Below, in pieces: positions 46,649 through 55,349 of a DNA stretch of 64,000 nucleotides. The stretch's first letter is position 1, and every line of letters starts with the position of its first letter. The translations under genes and the position numbers were made by a program. The notes beneath the pieces are model-generated. The model saw only the letters and a list, made by a program, of their open reading frames with translations. It had not been told where the DNA came from and made no database searches. Source of the stretch: Ceratotherium simum simum (Eukaryota > Chordata > Mammalia > Perissodactyla > Rhinocerotidae); contig NW_004454170.1 in assembly GCF_000283155.1 (NCBI RefSeq), positions 14,110,927 through 14,174,926 of the forward strand, in the 5' to 3' direction.

Positions 46649-46899
46649 GGGCCGGCCCCGTGGCTTGGTGGTTAAGTGTGCGCGCTCCGATGCTGGTGGC
46701 CCGGGTTCGGATCCCGGGCGCGCACCAAGGCACCACTTCTCCGTCCATCCTGAGGCCGAGTCCCACATACAGCANNNNNNNNNNNNNNNNNNNNNNNNNN
46801 NNNNNNNNNNNNNNNNNNNNNNNNNNNNNNNNNNNNNNNNNNNNNNNNNNNNNNNNNNNNNNNNNNNNNNNNNNNNNNNNNNNNNNNNNNNNNNNNNNN
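46649..46899 (+). mobile_element. ERE SINE whose 3' half is an assembly gap
   Basis: The first 126 bases are a well-preserved longer-subtype ERE head: ggccggccccgtggcttggt, the B box gggttcggatcccgggcgcg and cccacatacagca. The remaining 125 positions are N. A perfect 14-bp target duplication, taaagataaaatga, lies at 46635-46648 and 46900-46913, so the gap contains only the rest of this SINE. Intact CpG-rich head and perfect duplication indicate a young insertion. Confidence 0.95.
46775..46899. other. Assembly gap (125 N)
   Basis: An uninterrupted run of 125 N inside the ERE. It ends exactly at the first base of the right target duplication. Other longer-subtype copies here have about 138-184 bases after the same point, so the gap is close to but probably not exactly the true missing length. 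Confidence 0.99.
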
Positions 46900-47366
46900 T
46901 AAAGATAAAATGAACCAGCTAGCTACAGTTCTGGATCACAAACGCAAATAGTTGTGCTGCTTCTAGATCATACAAGGAAATAGTCCGTGATTTGTATTTA
47001 AAGAAACAGCAAAATCCTTTTTAAGTAGAATTTAGCTTCTCTTCTCTCCCAGTGTTTTTTATAATAAATTTACTAATTTGATAGCAAAAGATTTTCTTGT
47101 GTTACTTGAGAAGATGATTTTGCATTTTAAATTAACAGATTTGATCCCACCACTACCCCTCACCAAACATAAGAAAAGAACCTGGTAAATTCACGCTGCA
47201 TAAAAGCTTACATGGTGAGACGTCTCCTAACTTTGCTGTCTAGCCACCATCTTCCCCAGTTCTCTTCCCCAGAGCCAATCACTTTTTGCAGTTTCTGATG
47301 TATCATTCCCAAACTATTCTATGCAAATACGGGCATAGTTATGTATGTCACTTTTTGAAACACAAA

Positions 47367-48306
47367 ATGGAAAAATCACAGTAATAATTGTTTCAGGCAA
47401 AATCATCAATAGATGCTTAAGTTAGTAGATAAGACAGTGTGATGAGTAATAACATATTTACAGGGGCCGGCCTGGTGGCACAATTGGTTAAGTGCGCATG
47501 CTCCGCTGCGGCAGCCTGGGGTTCACTGGTTCGGATCCTGGGCGCGCACCAACACACCGCTTGGCAAGCCATGCTGTGGCGGCGTCCCATATAAAGTAGA
47601 GGTAGATGGGCACGGATGTTAGCCCAGGGCCAGTCTTCCTCAGCAAAAAAAAAGGAGGATTGGCAGATGTTAGCACAGGGCTGATCTTCCTTAACAAAAA
47701 GAAAAAAAAAGATATTTACATAGTCTGATTAACTCCCCACAAGATACTTATTAACTAAAAAAGGAAAATATAATAACATGACCATGGAGAACCCCGGCAG
47801 ACACCACCTTAACCAAGTGATCAAGTTGACATCACCAGCAATGAAACATATCAACGTCATGTGTCTCCTGATATGTACTGTGAAGGGCACAGCACCACTT
47901 CTATGGTATTCTTGCCAAAAAAAAATTATAACCTGAATCTAATCATAAGGAAACATTGGAAAGACCCAGTTGAGGGACATTTTACAAAATTTCTAGTGAG
48001 TACTCTTCAAAAGTATCAAAGTCATGAAAGGAAAAGACTGATGAATTGGAGGTGTTGCCCCAGATTAAAGTACACTGAAGGACTTTAGTGGGACGGTTGA
48101 AAAAAATTTGAAAACAGTCTGTAGATTAGTTAACAGAATTGCATCAACATTAATTTCCTAGTTTCGATCATTGCACTGCAGTTATGTAAGGGGTTAACTT
48201 TTGGGGAAACTGGGTGAAGGATAAACAGGAATTCTTTGTACCATTTTTGCAACTGTTTGTAAATGTAAAATTATTTCAAAATGAAAAATAAAATTTTTTA
48301 AATTAA
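47367..48306 (+). mobile_element. L1M-class LINE 3' end, inserted in a minus-strand L1
   Basis: It shares landmarks with 8590-9555: accaccttaaccaagtgatc, tactcttcaaaagtatcaaa, ctgtagattagttaacagaa and aattatttcaaaatgaaaaa before an A-rich end. A 9-bp target duplication, aaacacaaa, lies at 47358-47366 and 48307-48315. An ERE (47463-47711) is inserted in it. No coding frame remains. Confidence 0.75.
47463..47711 (+). mobile_element. ERE SINE nested in an L1
   Basis: This is the shorter subtype with ggggccggcctggtggcaca, ttcggatcctgggcgcgcac, cttggcaagccatgctgtgg, cggcgtcccatataaagtag and gatgttagcacagggctgat. A perfect 9-bp target duplication, atatttaca, lies at 47454-47462 and 47712-47720. 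Confidence 0.96.
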
Positions 48307-48377
48307 AAACACAAATAGTAGTGTTCTGTATATACTATTCTCCATCTTTCATTTCTCACTTAAAAATATGTCTTGAG

Positions 48378-48814
48378 TGTGGAAGCAACCCAAGTGCCCG
48401 TCAACGGATGAATGGATAAGGAAGATGTGGTATATACACAATGGAATACTACTCAGCCATAAAAAAGACAAAATCATGCCATTTGTGACAACATAGACGG
48501 ACCTTGAGGGTATAATGCCAAGCAAAATAAGTCAGACAGAGAAAGACAAATACTGTATGATTACACTCATATGTGAAAGATAAGCAAACACATGCATAAG
48601 GAGAACAGATTAGTGGTTACCACAGGGGAAGGGAGTTGGGGAGAGGGCAAAAGGGGTAAAGGGGCCCATATGTATGGTGACGGATAAAAACTAGACTATT
48701 GGTGGTGAACACGATTCATTCTATACAGAAACTGAAATATAATAATGTATACCTTAAATTTACACAATGTTATAAACCAATATGACCTCAGTAAAATTTT
48801 TAAAATATATATAA
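48378..48814 (+). mobile_element. L1MA-like LINE 3' end, nested
   Basis: The copy reads gtggaagcaacccaagtgcc, gtcaacggatgaatggataa, caatggaatactactcagcc, aagtcagacagagaaagaca, aggagaacagattagtggtt and accttaaatttacacaatgt. A perfect 10-bp target duplication, atgtcttgag, at 48368-48377 and 48815-48824 fixes both ends. It is a 5'-truncated insertion of about 440 bp. Confidence 0.9.
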
Positions 48815-49000
48815 ATGTCTTGAGGATCATTCTATATAAATATAGATACCGCATTTTTAATGGATGTGAAATGTTCCATTTTATGGATTTATAATATATT
48901 TAACCAGTTTCTTATTAATGAACACTTGGGCTGTTTCCTAGCATTTGCAGCTAACATTCTTTTACATAAGACTTTTTGTACACATGGTAAAGCCACTTTA

Positions 49001-49936
49001 AATGTACGACAAACTAGTGGCTCCCCATAAGATTTAGAATTCACTCTGGGGGGCTGTTCATGCAGAGTAATGGATGTGGTCAAGTCATTTATTAAACCCA
49101 GATTTGAGAAAAATAACACCTTCTGTTTGCTGATACTATAAATTCTCACTGTTGCTGAAAAAATGAACTGATTTTTAATATTGTCCTATATATTGAACAC
49201 ATATTCTTTGACTTTCCTTCTCTTCTAAATTCTTTGATTTGGGAGTACAAAAAAGCCAATTATTGTAAATTTTACCAATTAAAACATTTCAAACAAGAAA
49301 AGGTGAAATTACATCCTAAATTGGAAATTCAAATGAACCTATCTTCTCTAGGAATTAAGACTCTAACCAGATCTTTGGTGTATAAACCAGTTGTTCCAAA
49401 GATCTGTATCATAAAGCATGCATAAGAGTTTAAGATAAATTTGATAATTAAAAGGATATAAGTAAACTCTAAATATTGTAATAAAATGCTAAAATACATT
49501 TATCTGCAAGAAAGATTGTATTGACAATCAGAAAACTCTGAACGTCATAGAATGAGAATTGATATAATACACTGTCCATCTCTTCTCCTTCCTGTATTAA
49601 AAACATAACCTTGCTTACTTTACATTTACCACTTTAATTTACTTCAGCAACTGGACAAGCAAGCCATTCTAATTCCGATCCACGCTTAATGAAAGAGGAG
49701 AGATTTTTTTAACTTGTTATTCTCATAACTCTTTCTATTTTAAAGTCTTCTACATGTGCTTTTTTTTTTTTTTTTTTAGGACTCAGAGAGGCATAGAAGG
49801 CTGCCTCAGCCTTTCTGGAAAGCAGGGAGGGAAAATGGGACCAGGGACATACTCCAAGGCGGAGAGAGTTGACATGCCTAGGCTGTTTCTGAGATACTGA
49901 CTTGTGATCATTCAGGGAGATTGAATGATTTAAGAT
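49001..49936. other. Unassigned sequence with a poly(T) run
   Basis: No gene is recognised. A T-run lies at about 49761-49779, followed by aggactcagagaggcataga; it may be the tail of a minus-strand retroposed sequence that I cannot identify. Frames at 48889-49149, 49234-49425 and 49709-49984 lack domains. Confidence 0.45.
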
Positions 49937-50145
49937 TAAGAGACTGCATCGTGTCATAGCTAAGCCCACAGCTCTGCCCTTCACTAGCTCTGACCTTAGA
50001 TAAGTTACTTAAATGCTTTGAACCTCAGTTTCCTCATCTACAGGAGTATTTCCTTTACAGAGTTATTATGGGAATAAATGACATAAAACAATGCAAAACC
50101 CACTTTGACATTATTGTTGTTGCTGCTGCTGTTATCGTCATTGGG
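49937..50145 (+). mobile_element. MIR SINE
   Basis: The copy reads tgcatcgtgtcatagctaag, gaccttagataagttactta, ttgaacctcagtttcctcat and cagagttattatgggaataa, followed by a gttgttgctgctgctgttat trinucleotide-rich end. Confidence 0.9.
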
Positions 50146-50663
50146 CCAGTGGCCTAAAAGCTGATTCAAGGACTTCAGTATAGAGAAGTGCGATACTAAA
50201 TGAGCTATTACTCTAAAAGAGCTATAATAACTGATGAACAATGGAAGCCTTTTCCGTTACACAAGTAGCAGAGCCAGGAATCAGCAGCAACAATAAGAAA
50301 AGGAGACAGATGCCCTTTGAGTCCCAGTAATGGAACCAGGCACTGGTGTGAAGGCCAAACATCATTATTCTCATAATTCTGTCTCTTTTCAAGTCTTCTA
50401 TATGTTCTTTATCATTAAAACAGCACCTAGAGAGCATTACACTGTGTATTTCACAAAGCAACTGAACAATTCCCTTCCCCTTTTTAGCTTATAAGAAACC
50501 AAGAGTAAATAAAACAAACATTTGGTTTTTCTCCTGAAGATCGAGTACACAGAGCACTGGACCAGGCGAAGAACTGCTATTGGGGATCCTTTATCTTTTT
50601 AGAGAGGACTTACTGGAGATGATGAGATGTTAGGAGTCATCTGAAGGGAAAGTTAGGAAGCTT
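50146..50663. other. Unassigned sequence
   Basis: No gene is recognised. A segment near 50358-50410 resembles one near 49705-49760, which is discussed in the findings. Confidence 0.45.
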
Positions 50664-51298
50664 TGTTAGTTTCCTGTGACTGCTGTTACAAAGCACCAGA
50701 AATTGGCAGTTTGAAACAACAGAAATTGGGGCCAGCCCAGTGGCACAGCGGTTAAGTTCGTGCGCTTTGCTACGGCAGCCCAGGGTTCGCAGGTTCGGAT
50801 TCTGGGTGCAGACCTATGCACCGTTCATCAAGCCATGCTGTAGCAGCATCCCACATACAAAATAGAGGAAGGTGGGCACAGATGTTAGCTCAGGGACAAT
50901 ATTCCTCGCCAAAAAAAAGGAAAAAAACCAGAAATTTATTCTTTCACAGTTCTGGAGGCCAAAAGTCCAAAATTATTATCACTTGACCAAAATCTTCCCT
51001 CGAGCCCTCCAGAGGCTCTAGAGGAGAATCTGTTCTTGCCTCTTCCAGTTTCTGGTGGCTGCTGGCATTCGTTGGCTTGGCACCACGTCACCCCCATCTG
51101 TCTCTGTGTTCACATTGCCGCCTTCTTTTCTGTCTGTGATAAATCTCCCTCTCTCTTATATGAACACTTCTGATTGGATTTGGGGCCTACCCAGATAACC
51201 CAGCATAACCTCCCGTTTACTTAATCACATCTGCAAAGACCCTTTTTTCATATATGGTAACATTTACAGGTTCCAGAGATCAGGATCTGCTATATCCA
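50664..51298 (-). mobile_element. MLT1-type LTR interrupted by an ERE
   Basis: The plus strand begins gttagtttcctgtgactgct and ttacaaagcaccagaaattg, is interrupted at 50728-50928, and resumes with cagaaatttattctttcaca, gttctggaggccaaaagtcc, tgcctcttccagtttctggt, cacatctgcaaagaccc and acatttacaggttccagaga. It is a reverse-oriented solo LTR that fades at its outer end. Confidence 0.85.
50728..50928 (+). mobile_element. ERE SINE nested in an MLT1 LTR
   Basis: This shorter-subtype ERE reads ggggccagcccagtggcaca, gcggttaagttcgtgcgctt, ttcgcaggttcggattctgg and gatgttagctcagggacaat, with a short A-rich tail. The target duplication cagaaatt lies at 50720-50727 and 50929-50936. Confidence 0.95.
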
Positions 51299-51353
51299 GC
51301 CTGTTCCCTCGGTTGTTCCCTCTTGTGGAGAGCAGTGTTCAAGAAAGCTTGCA

Positions 51354-51917
51354 CTTGGAGCCAGCCCTGATGGGCTAGTGGTTAGGGTTCGGCACACTCT
51401 GCTTCAGTGGCCCAGGTTTCGTTCCAGGTGTGGTTTCGTGGAACCACACCACTCGTTTGTCAGTAGCCATGCTGTGGTGGTGGCTCACATAGAAGAACTA
51501 GAAGGGGCCGGCCCCGTGGCTTAGCAGTTAAGTGCGCGTGCTCCGCTGCTGGCAGCCCGGGTTCAGATCCCGGGCGCGCACTGACGCACCACTTGTCCGG
51601 CCATGCTGAGCCTGCATCCCACATACAGCAACTAAAAGGATGTGCAACTATGACATACAACTATCTACTGGGGCCTTGGGGAGAAAAAGGGAAAAAAAAA
51701 AAAGGAGGAGGATTGGCCATAGATGTTAGCTCAGGGCCAATCTTCCTCAAAAAAAAAAAAGAAGAAGAAGAAGAACTAGAAGGACCTACAACTAGAATAT
51801 ACAACTGTGTTCCGGGGCTTTAGGGAGGAAAAAGAAGAGAGAAGAGAAGATTGGCAACAGATGTTAGCTCAGGGCGAATCTTTCCCAGCAAAAAAGAAAA
51901 AAGGGAAGAAAACAAAA
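51354..51917 (+). mobile_element. ERE-related SINE, older subtype, hosting a second ERE
   Basis: The outer element starts tggagccagccctgatgggc, continues to gctgtggtggtggctcacat and resumes after the inner ERE with gacctacaactagaatatac, tgtgttccggggctttaggg and gatgttagctcagggcgaat. A perfect 13-bp target duplication, aagaaagcttgca, lies at 51341-51353 and 51918-51930. It is the same subtype as the element at 37117-37371. Confidence 0.95.
51505..51768 (+). mobile_element. ERE SINE nested inside another ERE
   Basis: This longer-subtype copy reads gggccggccccgtggcttag, cagttaagtgcgcgtgctcc, cccgggttcagatcccgggc, cagcaactaaaaggatgtgc and gatgttagctcagggccaat. A perfect 14-bp target duplication, agaagaactagaag, lies at 51491-51504 and 51769-51782. 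Its head is nearly undamaged at CpG sites, so it is young. Confidence 0.97.
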
Positions 51918-51930
51918 AAGAAAGCTTGCA

Positions 51931-52528
51931 ATCAAAGCAAGGGATTCAGAGTCTACTACAGACACAGGAACAAAGAGTTTGGATTTTTGTTGTCCTTGCT
52001 GTTTCTCAGAGTATCTAACTGAGACCCTGAGGGAGAATGCACTTACTGAGAGGTAAAATCCAATCACCAGCGGATCTGGAAGAGAGAGACGGTGTGTTCA
52101 CCAAGGAAGCCGAAGGATCACCAAGGGATGACAGATCCCAGGCCTGGCAGGACTGGGCTGGGAACCAACAGTACTTTCACCTGCTGAACGGCTTTACAGG
52201 TCCACCCTGACACCAGCTGATCTTAGCCTTCCCACCAGGACCCCAGGACTCACATGTAGTCAGAGACTCAAGCAGAGACAGTCACGACAACACCCCCATC
52301 CACGCACCACCCCCCAGCAGTTATAGTTACTGGATTGCCCTTTCCGTTCACAACTCTGTTTGCATTTTCATCTCATTCTACTCTTTCCACCAGATGGTCT
52401 GCTCTCTCTTATTATAGCTAAGAAGGATTTAGATTAAAATAAACCTTCTATAGTCATCACCTAAGTTTTAACTTAAGCTTAACACTTGTCTCAATACCAA
52501 TTTTTGCATTTGTGGTCTTAGTAAAATG
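51931..52528. other. Unassigned sequence
   Basis: No gene or repeat family is recognised. Confidence 0.5.
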
Positions 52529-52530
52529 TG

Positions 52531-53169
52531 CAGCAGTCCCCCCTTACCCAGGGGAGATATGTTCCAAGACCCCCAGTGGATGCCTGAAACCGTGGGTAGT
52601 ACTGAACCCTCTATATACTATGTTTTTTTCTATACATACATATTGGAGGTTCGACAGCAAAACTAGCACAAATTTCTTTTTCCTTCTTCACAATTTCACA
52701 GATAGAAGATTTGTTCTTACTGTAGATTTTAGCAGCCTCAGATTACAATTTTTTTTTCTTATTACGTCAAAAACTTTCACCTTTTCACTTAAAGCTAGCG
52801 CTTTAAGGCCTCTCTGGCACATCTGAATTGCCAGCATCACTACTCTTGTGCTTTGCGGCTATTACTAAGCCAAATAAAGGTTACTTAAATGCAAGCACTA
52901 GGATACCAAGACAGTCAATCTGATGACCCAGACAGCTACTAAGTGACTAATGGGCAGGTAGTGGATACCTGGACAAAGGGATGATTCACATCCCAGGTGG
53001 GATGGGGCAGGATAGCGGGTGATTTCATCACACAACTCAGAATGGCACGCAATTTAAAACTTATGATTTGTTTCTTTCTGGAACTTTTCATTTAATATTT
53101 TCAGACCACAGTTGACCTCAGGTAACTGAAACATCGGAAAGTGAAACTGAAGATAAGGGGGGACTACTG
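52531..53169 (-). mobile_element. Internally deleted Tigger-type (pogo/TcMar) DNA transposon
   Basis: The ends are inverted repeats: cagcagtccccccttaccca on the left and gaagataaggggggactact on the right, with ttccaagacccccagtggat and actgaaacatcggaaagtga beside them. The right flank is TA and the left is TG, fitting a TA target duplication with one mutation. The minus strand keeps a broken remnant of the N-terminal, CENP-B-like DNA-binding part of the Tigger transposase (about 52660-52860). The catalytic domain is missing, so it is a non-autonomous fossil. Confidence 0.9.
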
Positions 53170-53450
53170 TATTGAGGGGTGAACAGCATGACAAAAACAA
53201 ACGGCTTTGTTTCCCTTTGAATGAAACTAAGGAGACTAAGTAATTCTCTAGAGGGCTAATGATTTTAAGTTCTTTTTACCACTATAACTTGGGTACTGGA
53301 TAATCTCCTCCATGTGACAGCCTGACAGCAGCCACCAATCCTGGATATAAGGGACTGATTGCTCTCTACGAAATACGAGGAGCCTATCCCGGGAGATGTT
53401 TCAGAAGAGAAACTCTGTGGCTTTAGTTTCTCTCCTACAGTGCACTCCTG

Positions 53451-53995
53451 CATGGTGCATGATCCCTGGGTCCCTCATCAGACCACCTGGGTTCAAATTT
53501 CTGCTCCAAGATTTATCATTTGTGTGAACTGCTCACAGGGATTGGCTGGGCTCCAGTCCCCAGTTATTCAAGCAAACATTAATCTAAGTGTTGGTTTAAA
53601 TGTATTTTGCAGACGCGATTGAAGTCCATAATCAAGTGATTTTAAGAAAGTGAGATTATCCTTGATAATTTGGATGGGCCTCACTCAATCTGTTGAAAGG
53701 CCCTAAGAGCAGAGATGAGGCTTCCCAGAGGAAGAATAAATTCTGTTTGTGGACTGAAGCTTCACCTCACGCCCAGGAGTTCCAGCTTGACCTTCCTACC
53801 AACCTAGCCTACGGACCCGCACAGTCACATACACCATTCCTTGCAATAAATCGCTTAATGTAGATCTCCTACTGGTTTTGTGTCTGTGGTTGAAACCTAA
53901 CTTCTATAACACGTAAAACTACGGAATAGAGACTGGCACACAGAGCTCAGAAAGTTTTTGTTACTATTTTTATTGTTGTTGTTGTTATTGGTGGT
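53451..53995 (+). mobile_element. MIR SINE split by an LTR
   Basis: The first part (53451-53545) reads gatccctgggtccctcatca, gaccacctgggttcaaattt and atttatcatttgtgtgaact. A MIR-like 3' part (53905-53995) reads gagactggcacacagagctc, agaaagtttttgttac and then a (GTT)n run. The two are separated by an LTR fragment. Confidence 0.65.
53552..53895 (+). mobile_element. ERVL-class LTR fragment (MLT2-like)
   Basis: The run ttaatctaagtgttggttta, attttgcagacgcgattgaa, gagattatccttgataattt, ggatgggcctcactcaatct, gttgaaaggccctaagagca and cattccttgcaataaatcgc follows a common mammalian LTR that normally has gtgggtgggcctcatccaat. I am confident it is an LTR and less sure of the subfamily. Confidence 0.6.
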
Positions 53996-54010
53996 GATGG
54001 TGGTGGTGCT
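53968..54010. repeat. (GTT)n/(GGT)n trinucleotide-rich patch
   Basis: The run ttattgttgttgttgttatt grades into ggtggtgatggtggtggtg at the end of a MIR. Imperfect and short. Confidence 0.85.
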
Positions 54011-54242
54011 AGCATTACATAACATAAACTTCTGGAATTTTCCAACACTATTCCAGTTTCCAATATTCAGTCCCATTGATCCCAATAAGTACATTCTTTC
54101 TTGTCAGATCATGTGACTCAATGCTTGATTCAAAAAATGCAGCTACTAAAATACTCCACCTAAGAGACAAAGCAACATCACATTCCAAATCATGTCATGC
54201 AAATTTCACAGCCCAGTAACTAACACACCTCCCAAGAGATAC

Positions 54243-54411
54243 TTTTTTTTTTTTTTTTTGGTGAGGAAGATCTGTGCCCATCTTCCTTCACTTTATATGG
54301 GACTCCACCACAGCACGGCTTGATGAGTGGTGCGTAGGCCCGTGCCCTGGATCCGAACCCGCGAACCTGGAGCAGAGCTCGTGAACGTAACCACTACGCC
54401 ACCGGGCCCCT
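54243..54411 (-). mobile_element. ERE SINE, minus strand, internally shortened
   Basis: The plus strand starts with a long T-run, then ggtgaggaagatctgtgccc, ttccttcactttatatggga, accacagcacggcttgatga, ggatccgaacccgcgaacct and gtaaccactacgccaccggg. The target duplication agagatac lies at 54235-54242 and 54412-54419. About 80 bases are missing from the tail, because the gctaacatct block that should separate the two gaggaagat motifs is absent. Confidence 0.95.
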
Positions 54412-54419
54412 AGAGATAC

Positions 54420-54844
54420 ATTTTTTTAGGCAATGATTAGCCTAGAGAAATTCTTCACCCCCTGAGTATTTAGTACAAATTCTACATTTGCATTTTTTAA
54501 AGCCTAGGAATTATATTATTTCTTTCACTTTGCTTTCTTTGTATTTTCAATACTTTTCCAAATATACGTGCTTCCACCTCTTCCTTTCTTCCTCTGCTAT
54601 TTTCCATTTAACATGACAGGATTCCTTAAGCCTCTGCTAATAGCTTTATTATATCTATGACTGCATCAAGTTTGTAGCAAGAACCATACAAACAACTCTT
54701 AGAGCTAACGAAAACACATTTTCTACTTAGCTAAGTGTCCTGTGCAAATTGAAGCATAATATGAGGTATTTTTCACTTTTTCTTTCTAATAGTCTCTATT
54801 ACTTAATTACTACTTTGTCCTCCAGAAGTATGCTTTAGTGGTAC
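54420..54844. other. AT-rich unassigned sequence
   Basis: No gene or repeat family is recognised. Confidence 0.5.
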
Positions 54845-55165
54845 ATTCAAAAGTCACTTGCTGAACATCTACTTGAGCAAAAAGAATGTATCACATTTCC
54901 TGTTCTCATGGAGTTTTTGACAAGGATGAGAGACAAAAGCAAATAACTGTATCACTTGGAAAACTGATAACTATGAACAGGGTGGTTCAGTCAGTGTTAC
55001 AGTGATTCTGAGAACAGAAAGGTCACATCTGGTTGGAATGGGTGATTAAACTGAGAAAAGCCTAATGGTAAAGATAGCTTCTGAGAAGATCCTTAGAGAA
55101 TGGCTAGGATTTCAACAGGCTGGCAAGGAGGAAGGGGCCATGTCAGAGAATGAAAACAGCACATG
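54845..55165 (-). mobile_element. Probable L2 LINE 3' region
   Basis: The plus strand reads acttgctgaacatctacttg, tgttctcatggagtttttga, gttacagtgattctgagaac and gaatggctaggatttcaaca, compatible with a heavily eroded reverse-complemented L2. Confidence 0.45.
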
Positions 55166-55310
55166 AGCACTAAAGTGACTCACTTTATACATGAGGAAAG
55201 TGAGAGACAGACAAGAAGTTGCCCAAGGACATGTAGCTAGTTAGTAGCAATAAGAACTCCAAGAGAGTCCAGAAACCCAATGAAGCCCACACAGCACCTT
55301 TTGTCTGCAG
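55166..55310 (-). mobile_element. MIR SINE fragment
   Basis: The plus strand reads tcactttatacatgaggaaa, gtgagagacagacaagaagt, tgcccaaggacatgtagcta and gttagtagcaataag. Confidence 0.8.
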
Positions 55311-55349
55311 TACCCTGTTCCTTCTAGTTATGTTTTAAGACTGAGATCT

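Larger units (their letters stand above)
47195..49000 (-). mobile_element. L1M-class LINE 3'UTR, minus strand, host of two later L1s
   Basis: The plus strand reads gttctcttccccagagccaa, tcactttttgcagtttctga, tctatgcaaatacgggcata, then after the inserts tagtgttctgtatatactat, tttctcacttaaaaatatgt, cttgaggatcattctatata, ttccattttatggatttata and aacacttgggctgtttccta. Together this is the reverse complement of a long L1M 3'UTR. It is split at 47367-48306 and 48378-48814 by plus-strand L1 fragments. Confidence 0.7.

Noticed and set aside
46645..46913. Two frames running through the N gap
   Set aside because: Half of each is unsequenced, and the readable part is an ERE head.
49761..49940. Possible processed pseudogene behind a poly(T) run
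   Set aside because: I could not identify a parent transcript or matching target duplications.
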